Shown piece by piece: positions 37,136 through 52,100 of a DNA stretch of 64,000 nucleotides. Each line of letters starts with the position of its first letter. The first letter of the stretch is position 1. The stretch is taken from assembly GCA_951640165.1 (NCBI GenBank), contig OX621234.1:23440549-23504548 (forward strand), written 5' to 3'. Under the pieces are notes generated by a model. The model did no database searches. It worked only from the letters and a program-made list of their open reading frames with translations, and was not told the DNA's origin. The stretch is from Pseudoips prasinana. Its lineage: Eukaryota > Arthropoda > Insecta > Lepidoptera > Nolidae. A program made the translations under genes and the position numbers.

Positions 37136-40100
37136 GTAAGTACTACAATTTATTGTTAACTCACGTCATAAGAAGGAGAGCCTTATATCTTGTAAGCCTA
37201 TATATGTGTATTTGTGTGACTGAATGTTTGTTGCATCGCACGTTATATTCTTCTAAAAGCTTGTTTATTTGGGATGCTTTTAGTATAGCGTATCTGTATA
37301 TAGTGCCAAAGCAACCTTACTACTGACAGTGGTTGGTCCTGTCGGTCTAATGGTTATTGTAACTGATTGCGACGCCAAAGGTCGTGAGTACGATTGCCAC
37401 CTAGGACAAATCTTTGCGCAATGAGAGCGATTATTTGTTCTGTATCTGTTATCTATAATATGTATGTATTTAGAACTATGTAAGTACATATGTTTATCAG
37501 TTGTCTGGTTGCCATATTACGGGCTAGTGTGCGAGTTTTCCTGAAATATTTATTATTTATCTATATATAACTAAACCTCCGCTGTTCGTCCATTTATCAG
37601 CGGGGTCACATACATTTTAGATTTCGTAAACAGTTATACACATTTAATTTTTTCAAAGAATGCTCTTCTATTGTCGCTATTACAGCAAAAAGGAAATAAT
37701 ATCAATGAGTAAAGGTCCATCCGTACCTTCTGAAACAATTTTGGTTAGTATTTTAGCTTTTTTTCAACGAGAATTCGTTAATGAAATTTAAATTGTAACT
37801 ATTTTTATGAATGGCCTTGTGCATATTTGACAGTCAGGTTTAATTTAGGACGTGCAAATTTTAGGTTGATTGTCTTCCGTTTAATCAAGGATTATGTAAA
37901 AAATGCTGTATTGATTTAGATGTGAATCATCAGTATTACATCGCGAATGACATATTTTATTATCTTTTCATGTTTTTAAGCCCCTTCTTGTATATTTTTT
38001 TATAGCGCGTTACCTTTACAATTTTTGCATTTAACGGACACCAAGCACCCCAAGAACTAAATAGGTATACAAAATTGAACCAAGTTAGTGAGCGAAACTT
38101 TGTGGGACTCACTTATTATCAACATAATGTACAGACGCCAGCATATCAAGCTACCCCAATCTGTTATTTCCCCATTTGAAATTGAACCTTATGCTTATAT
38201 GATAACGTTGAAAATCTATAAAAGAAATTTGACAGATAGGGGTAGCCGGATGGGTTGGCGTCTGTACAAGGTGTAAGATATATCATTGTATATATTTAAC
38301 TAAATAATCCTTTTTTCCATACTGGAATAACGATCATATGAATAATTTTGTAGAGCGATAAAGATAATTTTTGTATATACATGTTTTAATAGCTAGGTAC
38401 CGCTATCATACCTTCAAAATGGTGATATTTTAATAAATTAAATCCTACATGCCTCATAAAAATAGTTGACTATTACTAGGTACTGAATTCGATGATTTCT
38501 CATATAGAGAGTCATAGCACCCGAGTGTTTTTCCGTGACTTTATTTTTTACGCTATACAGAGACATGACTCTTAATCACCACGTAGCTACGCAGAGGTCA
38601 ATTACTACGCTTAGACCATACACAATTAATAGGAAACCGCGATATTAAAACCCCACACGCAGTTTTGTGCCTTCCCTTGACCATATTCAATTAAAAAACC
38701 AGATCACATGATTGTTGGTTTAAGATTTCTAATTTCAGACAAACTATGCTTAAAGAAATATTGTTTTATTACCACCTCTTTTAATATTCAAAATAATATG
38801 TACGATGGGACGTAGATACATATTAAGCTTAATATTTGCACATTCCAAAAACCAGTTTAGATTTCTTTTTGCCTCGTTTATAATGGCAATTATAACTTCG
38901 GTATAAATGCTTTTTTTGACATTTTCATCAAATAAATAGAGACGAGGCAAAAATAAATTTAATCTCGCTTTTGGAATGTGCGAATATTAAGCCCTATTTT
39001 CGTAATTATACCATTTATAGTGAGTTTTGGCTATCCAGAACTATACATTTTTAAGCACATTTTTAAGTAGCAGATAGACTGAGTGATTCAATTATTGTAT
39101 GCCATTAATGCCATGAGCTCTTACAACTAACTTGAATAGTCAGATGACGGCCACCAAAGAATTCGTGGATACCCATGGTGACCTATGCTGCTTGTATCGA
39201 GTTTTTTAAAGTGACCCATAGCTTGATTCGGATAACGTCTAAAGCAGATGCTTGCCGAGGACGGTAACAAGATGAGGCTAAAGTTAGCGGGGTAGTGTTT
39301 AATGACTGCCAATAATTTCACTTTCATATTTTTAGTAAGCAGCATCTCGATATAACACTGTTTGCGACTAACAGTTCCATTTTTAAATAATACTTTCTTT
39401 ATATATTTGTTTAATATTTTGGTGAGTTGTAGTCTTACAGTGCCACATAGTATGGACCAATTAGTTTACGCGCGAAGCCTATATTTGGACAGGAAGCCAA
39501 ATATTTAGATTTGGTCCTTCACCAGAAGATAAACTTCACCCAGCTCCCGCGATCCGTCCGTTATCAGGACATTTCTTTGCCTCTGCCCCTCACCATCCAA
39601 GCTATTTGGCCGTAAAGACGGTCAATTACACCCATTCTCATCTCTCACGTAAGCACTCCATGTCCTATTCTTTGCATTCGAATCAATGCATATACCTCCT
39701 CCGAATCTCAATCGGACAAAACGCCTGCGTCTTCACGTATCAAGGTAGAGCGACAGTGTCCAAGACGTCCCTAAAAGTAATGATCTCTTCGTGCATATAC
39801 CCGTCAGTAACCGCCCAGAGGTCGAACCCAGAATGGGGTACCCTCCTGCGTGGGTACTTAGTTTGTGGCTTTATTTACTGGATGGCTTGAGCCCACACTC
39901 GCCTACGGTGAAGCAGTGAAAGCCTACTAGGCTTACTGTTAACAAAAACGTTGTTAGCACGGTCCATTACCGATGTATGTACAAGAACAATGGAATAAAG
40001 ATAAGAATCGATTCCGAGCCTTTCCTTTTGAACCTCAAGCGTTCTTACGTAGACCACGACATCTTTTGATAACAATGTTAGCAAAAATACTTGTTAAATA

Positions 40101-43100
40101 GAAAACTATTATGACTATTAGATGTCCAATATAAGGATAAGTCGTGGCTCATCAGACATTTGGTTAACTCACTAGTTACTATAGCATCAGACTAATGAGA
40201 GGTTTCTTTCTGATACCCGTAGTAACTGGGTATGTACGAGAAAGCGAGTTCATTATAAAGATAGGTCGTGGTTCATCAGACACTTAGGATGACCCATATT
40301 ATTATAGCATCAGACTAGTGAGAGGTTACATCCTGATACCCGTGGTAAATGGGTTATGTAGGATAGAGCGCGATCAAAATTAGGATGGGTCGTGGCTCAT
40401 CGGACACTTAGGTTAAGCCACGGGTTACTATATAGCATCAGAGTAATGAGAGGTTGCATCCTAATACCCGTAGTAACTAGGTTATGTACGATAGAGCGAG
40501 TTCAATTTAAGGACAGGATAAATATTTACTAGATAAACATATCTAGTAAATATTTCGCAAATTAATACATTATTTATTTACTATTTGATGAATGACTTTC
40601 CCGCCACGCATAAACTATTCCTTAAGTAAGTTTAGAGTTTAAAAACCTCTTACCCGGTCTGTGGGCTCTACAGATCACTGGGTACGTCGTCTACGTCAGT
40701 TAATAACGGTACTGGCCTAGCGATATCTTATCTTATACCTAGACGCTTTTCAAATTATTTACAATTCCTAAAACTAGTGCACACCGGATTTGATAAAAGT
40801 TTATCTGCTTAACAAAAATAAAACAACCTATTTTAGAATTATGGTATCTATAATCAATCAATACAATTTTATAAGCAAATACAGATACCTAAATCGGCCA
40901 TTTTTATCTAATCAGTATGTCAATTACTAAGATGTAAAGGATTAGAAAGCAGGAACTCGATAGTCTAAAGGAAGAGTTTAATGAGTTTGGTAGTATGCTT
41001 TTCATGACGACTAATACAGAGTTCAATAAGGTCTTCAATCCAAAACACTAATTAAAAACTCTATTTTTAGATAATTAAACTTTTGCTTAAAGTAGAAAGT
41101 ACCTGAGAAACATTTACTTACCCTCACATACAATTTTTTACCTACCACAGAACATTCTAAAACAGACTTGCGTCTGCAACACCAATCCTCCTATCATCGG
41201 TCTAACTTACCACAATGACATCCACCCCAACCTGCATGCCAACTGTTAACACGCAGATTCCAACAAAGGACGTAAAATATCTTTTGTAAAGTAAACAATA
41301 AAATCCAAATCAGATACGAACACTGCATTATTAAGGCTAATTACCTCTCTATGTACTGTCTTTACTATCTCGGTACAATAATAATTATCGCTAAACTGAT
41401 AATTTTATGTTACATGTTTTTAGACCACTTTATTAAATCGCAAGATAATACAGTTAGAAATATATATGTACATACTTCTATATTAATGTTAAAAGATAAA
41501 ATATATTTACATACTTATTGACTAAAAATTCATGCATATTCTAAAATACTATAGTTGTAACATGTCGTATAAGAATGCATAAGTTTGAAAAGTTTAGGAT
41601 ATTAATAATAATAAATAAAAATAATATCTGGGACCTTATTCACACACGTCCGTCTATTCCCAAACTAAGCAGACCTTGTAATATGGAAACCAGACAACTG
41701 ATTTACTACATATACGACTTTTATTTTGCATATACATATTTGTAGCGATAAATTACATCCACACTCAGGACAAACAGACATATTCATGCACACATATATT
41801 TGTAGTTGTATGAGTGTAGTTTATGTCCTGGGTGGGAATCGAACTATAATAACACATACACATAAATAATTATAAACAATTCAAACATTCCAAAACATAT
41901 ATTTTTTTTAATTGATCACAAACTATTAGTGGTAGAGAAATATTATAAACAAAGCCAATTTAAGAAAAAATAACTCGTTAGCTTCGACAATTTAAATCAA
42001 TTAATAAATCAATTGCTGAAGAAAACGTAACTATCACTGTCTTTAATGCGGGAAAAACCAACAAGAAACTCGGTGCCAGGACTGCAATTGGCCGATTAGG
42101 GACGTTGGTAGAGATGAATCGGTTATCCTGTATGTCCGTGTAATATAATTTTAATTATTGTATGTAAAGCCATTCAATATTCATTCATAATGTGATTGGT
42201 CGAGAATATCATCAAGTATACTATGTTGGCCGACAGTACGTCGTGGTACCAACCTTACGCAAAATCGGTATCTCTTTGTTCAAATAAAGTAGCGCGCGCA
42301 TGCCTTCTTTCCCGGTTTCCAGTAACTCATTTCCGTCCCTTTTTCGAAATCGCTCCCACATAAAAATATCGACTAATCGAGAAGAAAAACGTTACAACTA
42401 AATAAATTAAAAACAAATAATAACAATAGAGGTCAAGTTCCGGATAATAATTTTGTTTTTTTCAAAATGTTCTCCGAAATGACGTACTGGGCAAAATAAT
42501 TTAACTAAACATTTTCCAGTCGGTGCTAAATCGCGTGTTGATGGTATGATAGTATTAGATTGTATTTTTCACCATCCAAATTGGGCTTCTTAAATTTTCA
42601 TACCATTTGTTAGAAGGTTACATGTTTATAAATATTGTACACTAGCAGTACCCCGCGAATTACCCGCGTTTAACTTTAATATGTAACCAATATGTTTACT
42701 CGACCTCTTAGTAATATTCATGTAAAATTTATTATTATTAATAATAATAATATAATAATAATATCCTGGGACATTATTCACACACGGCCATCTGATCCCA
42801 AACTAAGCAGAGCTTGTACTATGGAAACCCGATAACTGATATACTACATATACTATACTATAATAAGTTATGCCATCCCTTAAACGGACCGCATTACGAA
42901 ATTTTATTCGTGTAGAATTATTAATGTCGATCACTTCTGTTAGAAACAACAAATTTTAACCATTACAAACTTTTTGCATCACTAACTTCGGAGAACTATC
43001 CGTATGTGTTTTATAATTTTATAACATGATTGAAAATCAGCGCAACTCCAAAAAACAAACATCTGATATTAAACTTATGACACCCCGCCCTTTTCAAATA

Positions 43101-46100
43101 AAAATAAACTAATTCTTAAAACTATAAATTTACAACAAGCCAATATATAAAATTTTCACATTTTAAAATCTCGAGCCTTAGTAGAAGCTAAAATAAATCG
43201 ATGTGAAAGAAAGACGCCACTATCTGCCACTATAGGGGTTAATTTTTACCATTTTGACCTCTTTTTATTTATAATATTATTGATATGGAACCTTAAAATC
43301 ATCACATATAACTTTAGAGTGAGCAGAATCAAAATTAAGCAGCACATAATGTATAATGGAAGAGGAAAATTCCGATTAATAATGCGGCATTTTGTAATTT
43401 TGATGAGACTAAAGAATTAATCTCAGTTTATTGATTTCTATGGTTTCTGCATTATGTCTCCAAAATTTATTTATAATATGTTACTGTTCGGATTTTGCTT
43501 TCTTCCAATCTTATAATTTTTTAAATTTCTGTATATAATACTTCATTTCATTAATTTATCCACCCATTCATTTTAAATTACCTCTTTATTGAATTAAACA
43601 TGGGTGTAACGAGCTCAATTAGACGTATCAGTTTAAAATTACTACACTAAGAGAGAACAGATAATATAAGAATAACGAGATTGTACAATGTTTATCATGC
43701 ATCGGCCCGAAAGGTATGCAAAGACACGAAGTTAGTTGCGCTGCAAACAACGTAGCGAGTCGACGCGAGGTCCTGCTATTATTCATCGGAGTTTGCGTCA
43801 CTTAGTTAGTTTATGTTAATTGGAACCGATCTTTCAATTGGTCAGCAGTGATGCGAGACGAGAGTGACCACAGGCAGGAGCTGCGAGACCATGAGGTGAC
43901 CATGGGGCGCTTGAGCAACAGCTCCGAGGTGGTGGTGCTGGACGAGCGCATCAGGGAGGCAGTGACATCGGCCCCCGCTCCCACCATCGCCAACATCACT
44001 CAGTCTACCCGCGTCCACATCGGTCCCAAAATTGATTTCATCACCCAGAACGTCACGCATACAGAAGTGGTCAAAGGTGAGTCGTTAATCACTCTTTACT
44101 TACAAACAAAGCGATTTCTACGCTGTCTGCCGCTGTATTCACGCCTGTGTTACTGTGATATTTGCACATAAGTATTTGAGCTTGCGCATATACATAGATA
44201 TTACTTATTTATATTCTCATCATTCTTGGCGATAACTGCTATTACCGCGACATTTAATACATTTCCCTTCTCAGATGCACTTATGTCCTCTTAATCATAA
44301 TTTGTTCTAAAACAAGCCATGTCGTCACGTCATGCGATGTTCTTAGTCGAATTTTCCTGTTATGATACCTATTATGTTTATTCTTATTGTATTATTATTC
44401 CAATTATTGCAATAGATTGACTTATATAGGTAAAATATAATGGGCTGTAGAATCTTCCCCGTGTTTGTAATAATATAATATTAAAAAACGCACGCAACCT
44501 CTTAAAACATGGATGAAAGCATAGTAATAGATTTATGGATAAATAAAAAAGTTTCATTAATAAATACGTATAAAAGTAGTTTAGTAGTCACAGCTTAGCT
44601 ATGCTTATATATTTTACGTATAACGCGTATATAGTATACTTATGAACTATACGTTTTACATTTTATTTAGAAATAGCGCAGAATTTCGTGTAAAAAAACT
44701 AAAGGTCTAATGAGAATCGTTATAATGAAACCATTATCATCGAATCAATGGAAACGAAAGTGGAAGTACCTTGACCATAAGTAAGATCAATAAATACATT
44801 GATAACTTTTTATAGAGCCACACCACAACGGTGGTCTACATAATAAAGGTGTTGTCGAAATCAAAAGGTACCCACTGTCATGGCGACGAAATAAAAAACC
44901 TACTAGATATTTTTTCCATTTTGATCTTCCAATCAGCCTCCCATAATCTATATATATATATCCCATAATTATCTGCTTATAGCCTTATAAGCGGATTTGT
45001 TCAAAGTAGATAGCGTGTAGGAGGTTTAGTCTTCCAGCGAAGATCTTCCTCTCTTTTGTTTTATAGTTTACATCATAGAGTCCCAAATATGATGACGTTT
45101 CAGTCTCTGTTCTGTTCTGTGGTGGTGGTGTGGTAAACAAATGTCTTGTAAATCACATAATCATCAAAATATTAATAACAGCCCGTCATAATTCATTCCA
45201 TCTTCTGCGTGAGTGCTGATGCGATAAACCGGAATTATCTTCTATTTGGGTACTAAAGATATGATTTTGTAATGAAACAAGTACCAACTTTCTCGTTTTT
45301 ATAGAATTCTTCGCAATACAAACTGTAAAAGTAACTGGAATCTGGAATATCATCAATGTAAAGGTCCGGCGGGAAAAACATTCTCTACAATAATCAATCT
45401 ACGAATATATTTTATACTGCTGTGTCTTGATTTACGACATAACTTAAAGATTTTCTTACATTACTATAAGGCTAAAACTACCAAATCGTCATTATTAGTC
45501 TAATGTAACCCTATCTTTTGATTAAAGTATCCACGTAAAACTGGAAACAATAGTTTTGTCGTTCAGATGACTGAAATCTATATATATATATATTATTATG
45601 TAAGAGTGCTAAACGGACTTTTAATAATATTTTAATTTCAAGCTATTGTTTGTGATGTTCTGACTTGTAACTATTGTTATCAATAAGTAAATGAAAATGA
45701 AAAATAATATTCAAATTAATTCAGGTCTATTCAAAATATTGTATTTGTATATGATTTGAAATATTTAAAAATAATGAAAAGTTGAGCGTACTTTGAATCG
45801 ATAAATATAATAATATAGTGTTAACAAGGTAGATTCTACAGATGACATCATCAAAATTAAAGAGTCGTACGCACGTCGAAGGACAGGCATTTTTTCCTTG
45901 TTATATAAACTTGAATTTGTTAAGTGATATTTAAGCTGATCCTGCCAAAATCGCAACTAAGCGTTCAAAACAACGTTTCCTTTTGTATTTATTTTGCCAA
46001 TTTGCCAGAAATAAATGATAAAACTAACAATTAAATTCAAACACTTTAATCGTTAGTTCGAATAACAATTTAAGTAGGTATTTTTTTAATAAATAAGTTC

Positions 46101-49100
46101 TTAGCTACCTCTAAAACATAAAAAGCATCTCCGCCTCAAAACCTCGTTTTTGTATTCCTAGACAAGGAAAACCAATACCGCCTACATAAAAAGATATAAA
46201 GTTTTTACGAAATCTAAATTTCGCATAGCTTTAGAACTTGTTTTGGCAGTTCATTTGTGGAATTAGAACTAATTCTCAAGTAACATTATTCATGAAACGG
46301 AAATCTGAATTGGCATGCTAAACCAGCTCGCAAGAAATGGGCTATTTCTCTAATATCGTTCTGGATACTTAAGTACTACTATCGCGTTAAATGATATATA
46401 ACACGTATGTAGGTTATAATGTTATACAGGGTCTTATTTGAAAGTATATAATGTAGTTAATCAAATCGGACTTACTGCTCCTTCTATAATAATATTCAAT
46501 AAATTACCTGATAGCGATGAGCAGGTAGGTATAAACTAGCAAATGTATGTCTTGTTGCTTATCTCTTTACCTACTTATTAGTAGGTCAATTTCGCAATAT
46601 TTTTGCTAAATATCGTACTACTATCGCAAAAGGTACATCACCGATTTTATCAGAGATGGTTGTAATTATAATATAAGTTGAGCTTGTCTAGTCAAATCAG
46701 TCACACAGTGATTTTTGTCTGATTACAATAGAATTTTTACATATATTTAAAATATATCTCTATCCAGTATTGTTATACCTGCTTGTACTAAACGTCAAAC
46801 AATGCTGATCAAGTTCCAGAATGGTTATTGTAAGTTTTTTACAAAACTATGTATATCTTTTCTTTGTCGGTACCTACCTAATCACGATATAAATTAAAAA
46901 AAAAACTTTTTTTTACCGACACTTTAGTTATGGTACGGTTAAGGTTACCATATCAACCTTAGTTCAGCTGTATTCTTATCCTAAAGAGTTCATATGGAAG
47001 TTTAAACGATTACGGAGCATTATGAGGATTTGAGATCCTGATTTTTGTTTGGGATGAGCCACAAACCTAATGTTAAAATCAGATTATATTCAGCTTTTTA
47101 GTTAGAACTCGAAATATTAGTGTCTCTAGTTAAAAAGCTGGATCGCTGACCTTTTTTGTGACTATGTACGTTTACCATTTCATAGTTTCATGTTCATGTA
47201 ATTAAGAAAGATTCAAATTAGAATAAGATCAACGCTATGAGTTTGCCCCACTAATTTCAATGAATGGAACCAAAAAGTTGATTTTATGATGTATTTAATC
47301 GTATTTACTTAACTTCTTAGTAAAAAAATATTATATTTAAAATTATCAAGTTAGATAATAATGTTCATCGCAATAATCTTTTTATTATTAAATTAGTAAA
47401 GTAAAATATGAATCGTCCTCTATGTTCAAGCGACTTCGCTCCCCGCACTGGAATATCTTAGTCCAACTAAAATCATTATAAACTATGCTCTTCCAATCTC
47501 ACCATATATACTGCACTAGGCACTGCATGTGAATATCTTTTTTGATCAATGATAGGAGATAGCATTTCTCGATGATTATAATTAATATTGAGAGGGTTTC
47601 TGAAATCATTTCGCGGTTATTTTTTATTATTTGTCGTCGCTGAAACCTTGAAGGTATTAAGACAACATATTTTATATGATTATTTACTTATCAAATATGA
47701 ATAGGAAACGATTATATATAATTATTTCACAATTTGATATCGTTGCACACTTTCCCCAGTATTTTTGCACTGCAATATTCATTTGTGTTAAGCTCGGCTC
47801 GAGGTTTATAAACATGCTTCTTTTAGACTATTGCCATAGGTGGCACCAGATTTTACCATTCTTACCCAATTGTATCGAGTTGAAAATGTAACGAATTTCT
47901 TTGTGAGACTTTAATTTTTTGGACGGAAACATCAATAACAATATTGATTTTTAGTTACATTTGGTGCTGGTTTGGTGTTCTTATAACTCCTTTTGATTAG
48001 TCGAATGAAGTACAACTAATTTAAGTAAATATGTATAATTTTCTATTCATGAAGTTCCTTCATGTACTGCCAAGATCACAAGGACTGATTTCTACACAGT
48101 ACGTGATTGGACCTTCCCGTTTGTTATAATAAGAACTTTTTCCAGATCAAATGGTACAGAAATATAATAATTACTTATAATTTATACGATTGCCGTGATT
48201 GAGTTAGGTAGTAGTTAACCTTCTGCCTAAAAAGCCTTCTGATCCAAAGCTTGCGGGATAGTTCCACGCAAAACACAAATAGATAGGTGTGCAAGATCAT
48301 CTCTATTTATCTGGTTTTGGGTGTTTGCTGTGAATTGTATTCACATAATTACAAAAAGAAAGTAAATAAGTATCCATAGTTGTAGTCATAGTATATCCGT
48401 TGTCAAATATCTATTGTACCAGCTTTGCTTAGTTTGGGCTAAATGGCGTTGTGTCTTGGATATTTATTAAACAGTAACTTCAGGCTGAAATTAGACGTTA
48501 CTTGTAAACTATTTAAGGAATTACTCCTGTTATAATTTTACTTGTAATTTCGTCATATATGCTACTAACTATTCAGAATACTTTTAAAATATTACTAAGC
48601 TTTGCCAATAGAGATGAAAATATCGAATCTAACAAATCATAAAAATGAATAAACACCTCCAATGATTTTAAAATCCTATACAATAAATACCTACCATATA
48701 AGTTACATAGAAAGTTTACCCCACTTTCGATAAAGGCTCGGCCCTAAAATAGAATATTCTCACGGAATTTATAGCTACTTTGATGCCTTGAAATATTCAG
48801 TATGAAAGCACCAACGATCTAGACTTGAAAAATATTTTATTAACACACAGGTAGACAAACATTCGGACATGATAAAACTCTAGGACAGTAACAGTTGGAC
48901 ATGATGATACTAAACGGGTCCCCCGTTTAGTATCATCATGTCCAACTGTTCAATGATAAACTACGAAGGAAACAGGACTTAGTGTGATACATAACGTGAA
49001 AGTGCATTCCATGGATTCATCGTGCGGAAACCGGGTCCATCGATTTGTTTATGAGGGAACAATAAAAAAATAAATAAAAAATAAAGCCGTTTCTGGTATT

Positions 49101-52100
49101 AACCAGAAACGGCTTTATTTTTTATAATTTTTTTTTAAAATACGTCCACTGCTGGAGAAAGCCCTCCTCCAAAGATTTCCATAACTGCCGGTCTTGCAAT
49201 ACGAACGCTCACTACGGTAAAAATTCTCAAATCATTACTAATATATTATTAGTTGAAAAAAAAGCATCAGTGCTCCCACCGATAGCCAGGCCATTATTTT
49301 CATCCAACAATACCTTAGTAATATAATTAAGTTTATAACCGACGAGTACTATAATTAACTAGCATTTGCTATAAATACACTTACTCCCACAATTTGAACA
49401 GACGACTTTAATGGGTTTTGTCCTATTAACAAATTCATATATTAATCATCAAATAACGTGTTAACAACGCCAGTACAAACAAGTATTACGACTTATCCAT
49501 TGAATTATCATTGGATAAGTCGTAATACTTCTTTGTCTTGAACGCATGATCTTTAGGGATGTTGATTTCCCACGGTACGGTAAGCTCTATGAACATAAAG
49601 CGTTTTAGTTTTAGTGAGTAAAGGAATATGTCTGGTCTAGATGACGGTTGCCGTAGCCTAGTTGGTAGTGCTCCTGCCTGCGAAGCTGGTGGTCCTGGGT
49701 TCGAATCCCGGTAAGTGCAAATATTTGTGTGATGAGCACGAATATTTGTTTCTGAGTCATGGATGTTTTCTATGTATTTAAGTATTTATCTATCTATATA
49801 AGTATGTATATCGTCTCCTGGTACCCATAGTACAAGCTTTGCTTAGTTTGGGGCTAGGATGATCTGTGTGACATTGTCTCTAAATATTATAAAATATTAG
49901 ATGGCGAAGCACCAATATCCTCTGAGATTTTGTAATGTTAATCATTCGTGTCCATCAATATGGTCCAGTCACTTCCACTACTTAGGATTGAATAAGGCTT
50001 CTGTGTGGATTTCTTTATTGAGCCTTCCTTAACAAAGTCTACGGTAGTAGTCTAAGTAGTATATTTGTTGTCAATCCCTTGTTTGCCCTAGCGACCGAGA
50101 GAATCACAGCTTTACGTATGATTTCTAATACCCTGCCATGGCGTCGTGAGTCATGACCCCTACGTAGGAAGACCCTACAACCTACTAACATGTGCCTATT
50201 CGTATGAATTTCTTTGCCACAAGTATTGCAGGACTTCTTTGTGGCTTTTCCCCATAGTACTAAGTTATTTTGGTCAGGAAGGGTAATCTGAAACGCGTAG
50301 AATTTTAGTAGAGCAGGCGACCAATCGTAAAATAGAGTGCGCCATTTTAAGGCTAGTGGGATACAAAAATCCCCTAGAGTTAACCACTCGTTTTGCATTT
50401 CTAGGTTCATTGCGTGCACTCGCTATGCTGTCATTTTCGTTCTGTTGAAGAAATTATTTTATTGTGTCTTTTTCGGCCACGCGCCTAAAACAACTCTATT
50501 TTACGGTGCTCCCATCATGAATTGTTTATGGAAGCGAAGTCTTGATTCAAGCTCGGAAGCGTCATATTATATTCAGTAACAATAAATAAATAAATATATA
50601 ACGTTTTACTTAATAGTTAACGATGATAAATATAATCTTAAAAATACTGAATATTACAGTTCATGAGAAGCCCATTGACCCAGGCTCCGTTGACACCCTG
50701 TTGGGTACGGTCCTAACAGGATAGAGAGCGCCCAATTTAGAGCGCCTAATTGGACTTGGATTGGACGAAGTCTAAAGACGAAGTCAAATGTATAGGTTGT
50801 GTTTCTAGAATTATGAAGTCATTATAAGTGAATACCGACCTGATGACCTATCTACCTTGACGAATGAAAAATCAATATTCAACACGAGTATGACGAGTAT
50901 TCCGGATAGCTTAAATGATCAAAATGACAGTCTATGTAACTTGATTGAACAAAATAAAACACTCAACATGGAATTATTAAGCGCTCATCAAGAAATTGAA
51001 AATTTACACATTGAAAATATGCGTTTGAAATCGGACCTTCAAGAAATGATAAATAAAATGAATACCTATAAAAAAAATGTTCAACGCCTGCCAAAAAGAG
51101 TACAACACCTAAACACAAAAATAGGTCAGTTAAGCATGATGAAAATATATCAATTTGCCAGAGCTTCGACAGTGTAAAAATAATGCACAATAAAGAAACG
51201 CAGACAACAAACATCTGCGGGCAATCAATAGAGAATAGGCAGGATCAATCCACATCCGTATCGTATGGCACTAAGCTGCATCTAAGTACACAAGTGAAAT
51301 ACAATTCAAAAATGAAGTCCAAGAAGAGGAACAAGATGTGCATTCTTAGCAATAACAAAACTAGAGGATCTACATCTATTATCGAAGAAACTTTCTCAGG
51401 GAGTTTCGATTATTGTCACTATATTATGCCCAACTGTACAACAAAAGAACTACTAAGCAATATCGAGCAAAACTAAAAGGCTTCTCCTTTAAAGACTACT
51501 GTCTGCTCTTTATTGGACTAAATGATATCAAAGATGATGGCAATTATATTGACACAATTAACACGATTAAAAGATCTTTGCAAGGAGTTACTCACACTAA
51601 CATAATTATTTGCTTACCTACATACATACTTGGAGCTCCAATCTATAATTTTAAAGTTGAGATGTTTATTAATCTACTGCAACTAGATCTTCAAAATAAT
51701 GACTATGCATATTTGCTCGACAGCAATCGTGATTTATCCTACGAGATGTTTTCTATCTCGACCGGTATAATAAATAAGTATGGAATAAAAAGTATATGCA
51801 ATCGAATAATGGATAATATTTTGATTGATTTTAGTTTACTTGATACGACCAATACAGAGCATGGTAACAATGACGGGCCTTTAAGTTTGTCTAATTCTTA
51901 CCAGGAAAATGTAAATAGCAAGGAGGCATCAGACTTTTTTCGTATACACTAACTATTATATCCTCCACCAAAATATTGCCGGTTTAATAAGTAAAGCAGA
52001 TATGTTGTCAATATGTCTCGAAGAACTTGCCGATAGAAATGTTAATATTGAAGTGTTATGCATAACTGAGCACTTTATGATGGCAGGATACGAAGGCTAC

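Larger units (their letters stand above)
37136..43845 (+). other. PGRP intron 1 (proposed)
   Basis: A 6.7-kb non-coding stretch. It holds a SINE-like repeat (37321-37560), two inverted-repeat elements (38129-38268, 38827-38992), an unassigned GC-richer block (39430-39960), a threefold 124-bp tandem repeat (40130-40512) and minus-strand SINE tails (41620-41850, 42750-42860). No PGRP-like exon was seen in it. Confidence 0.5.

Noticed and set aside
39606..40084. Possible coding block of higher GC
   Set aside because: No frame gives a protein I can name and both strands are partly open; kept only as an unassigned block.
49654..49715. tRNA-like sequence with A and B boxes
   Set aside because: It does not fold into a full cloverleaf in reading, it is followed by a SINE body and tail, and has target duplications; a SINE head, not a tRNA gene.
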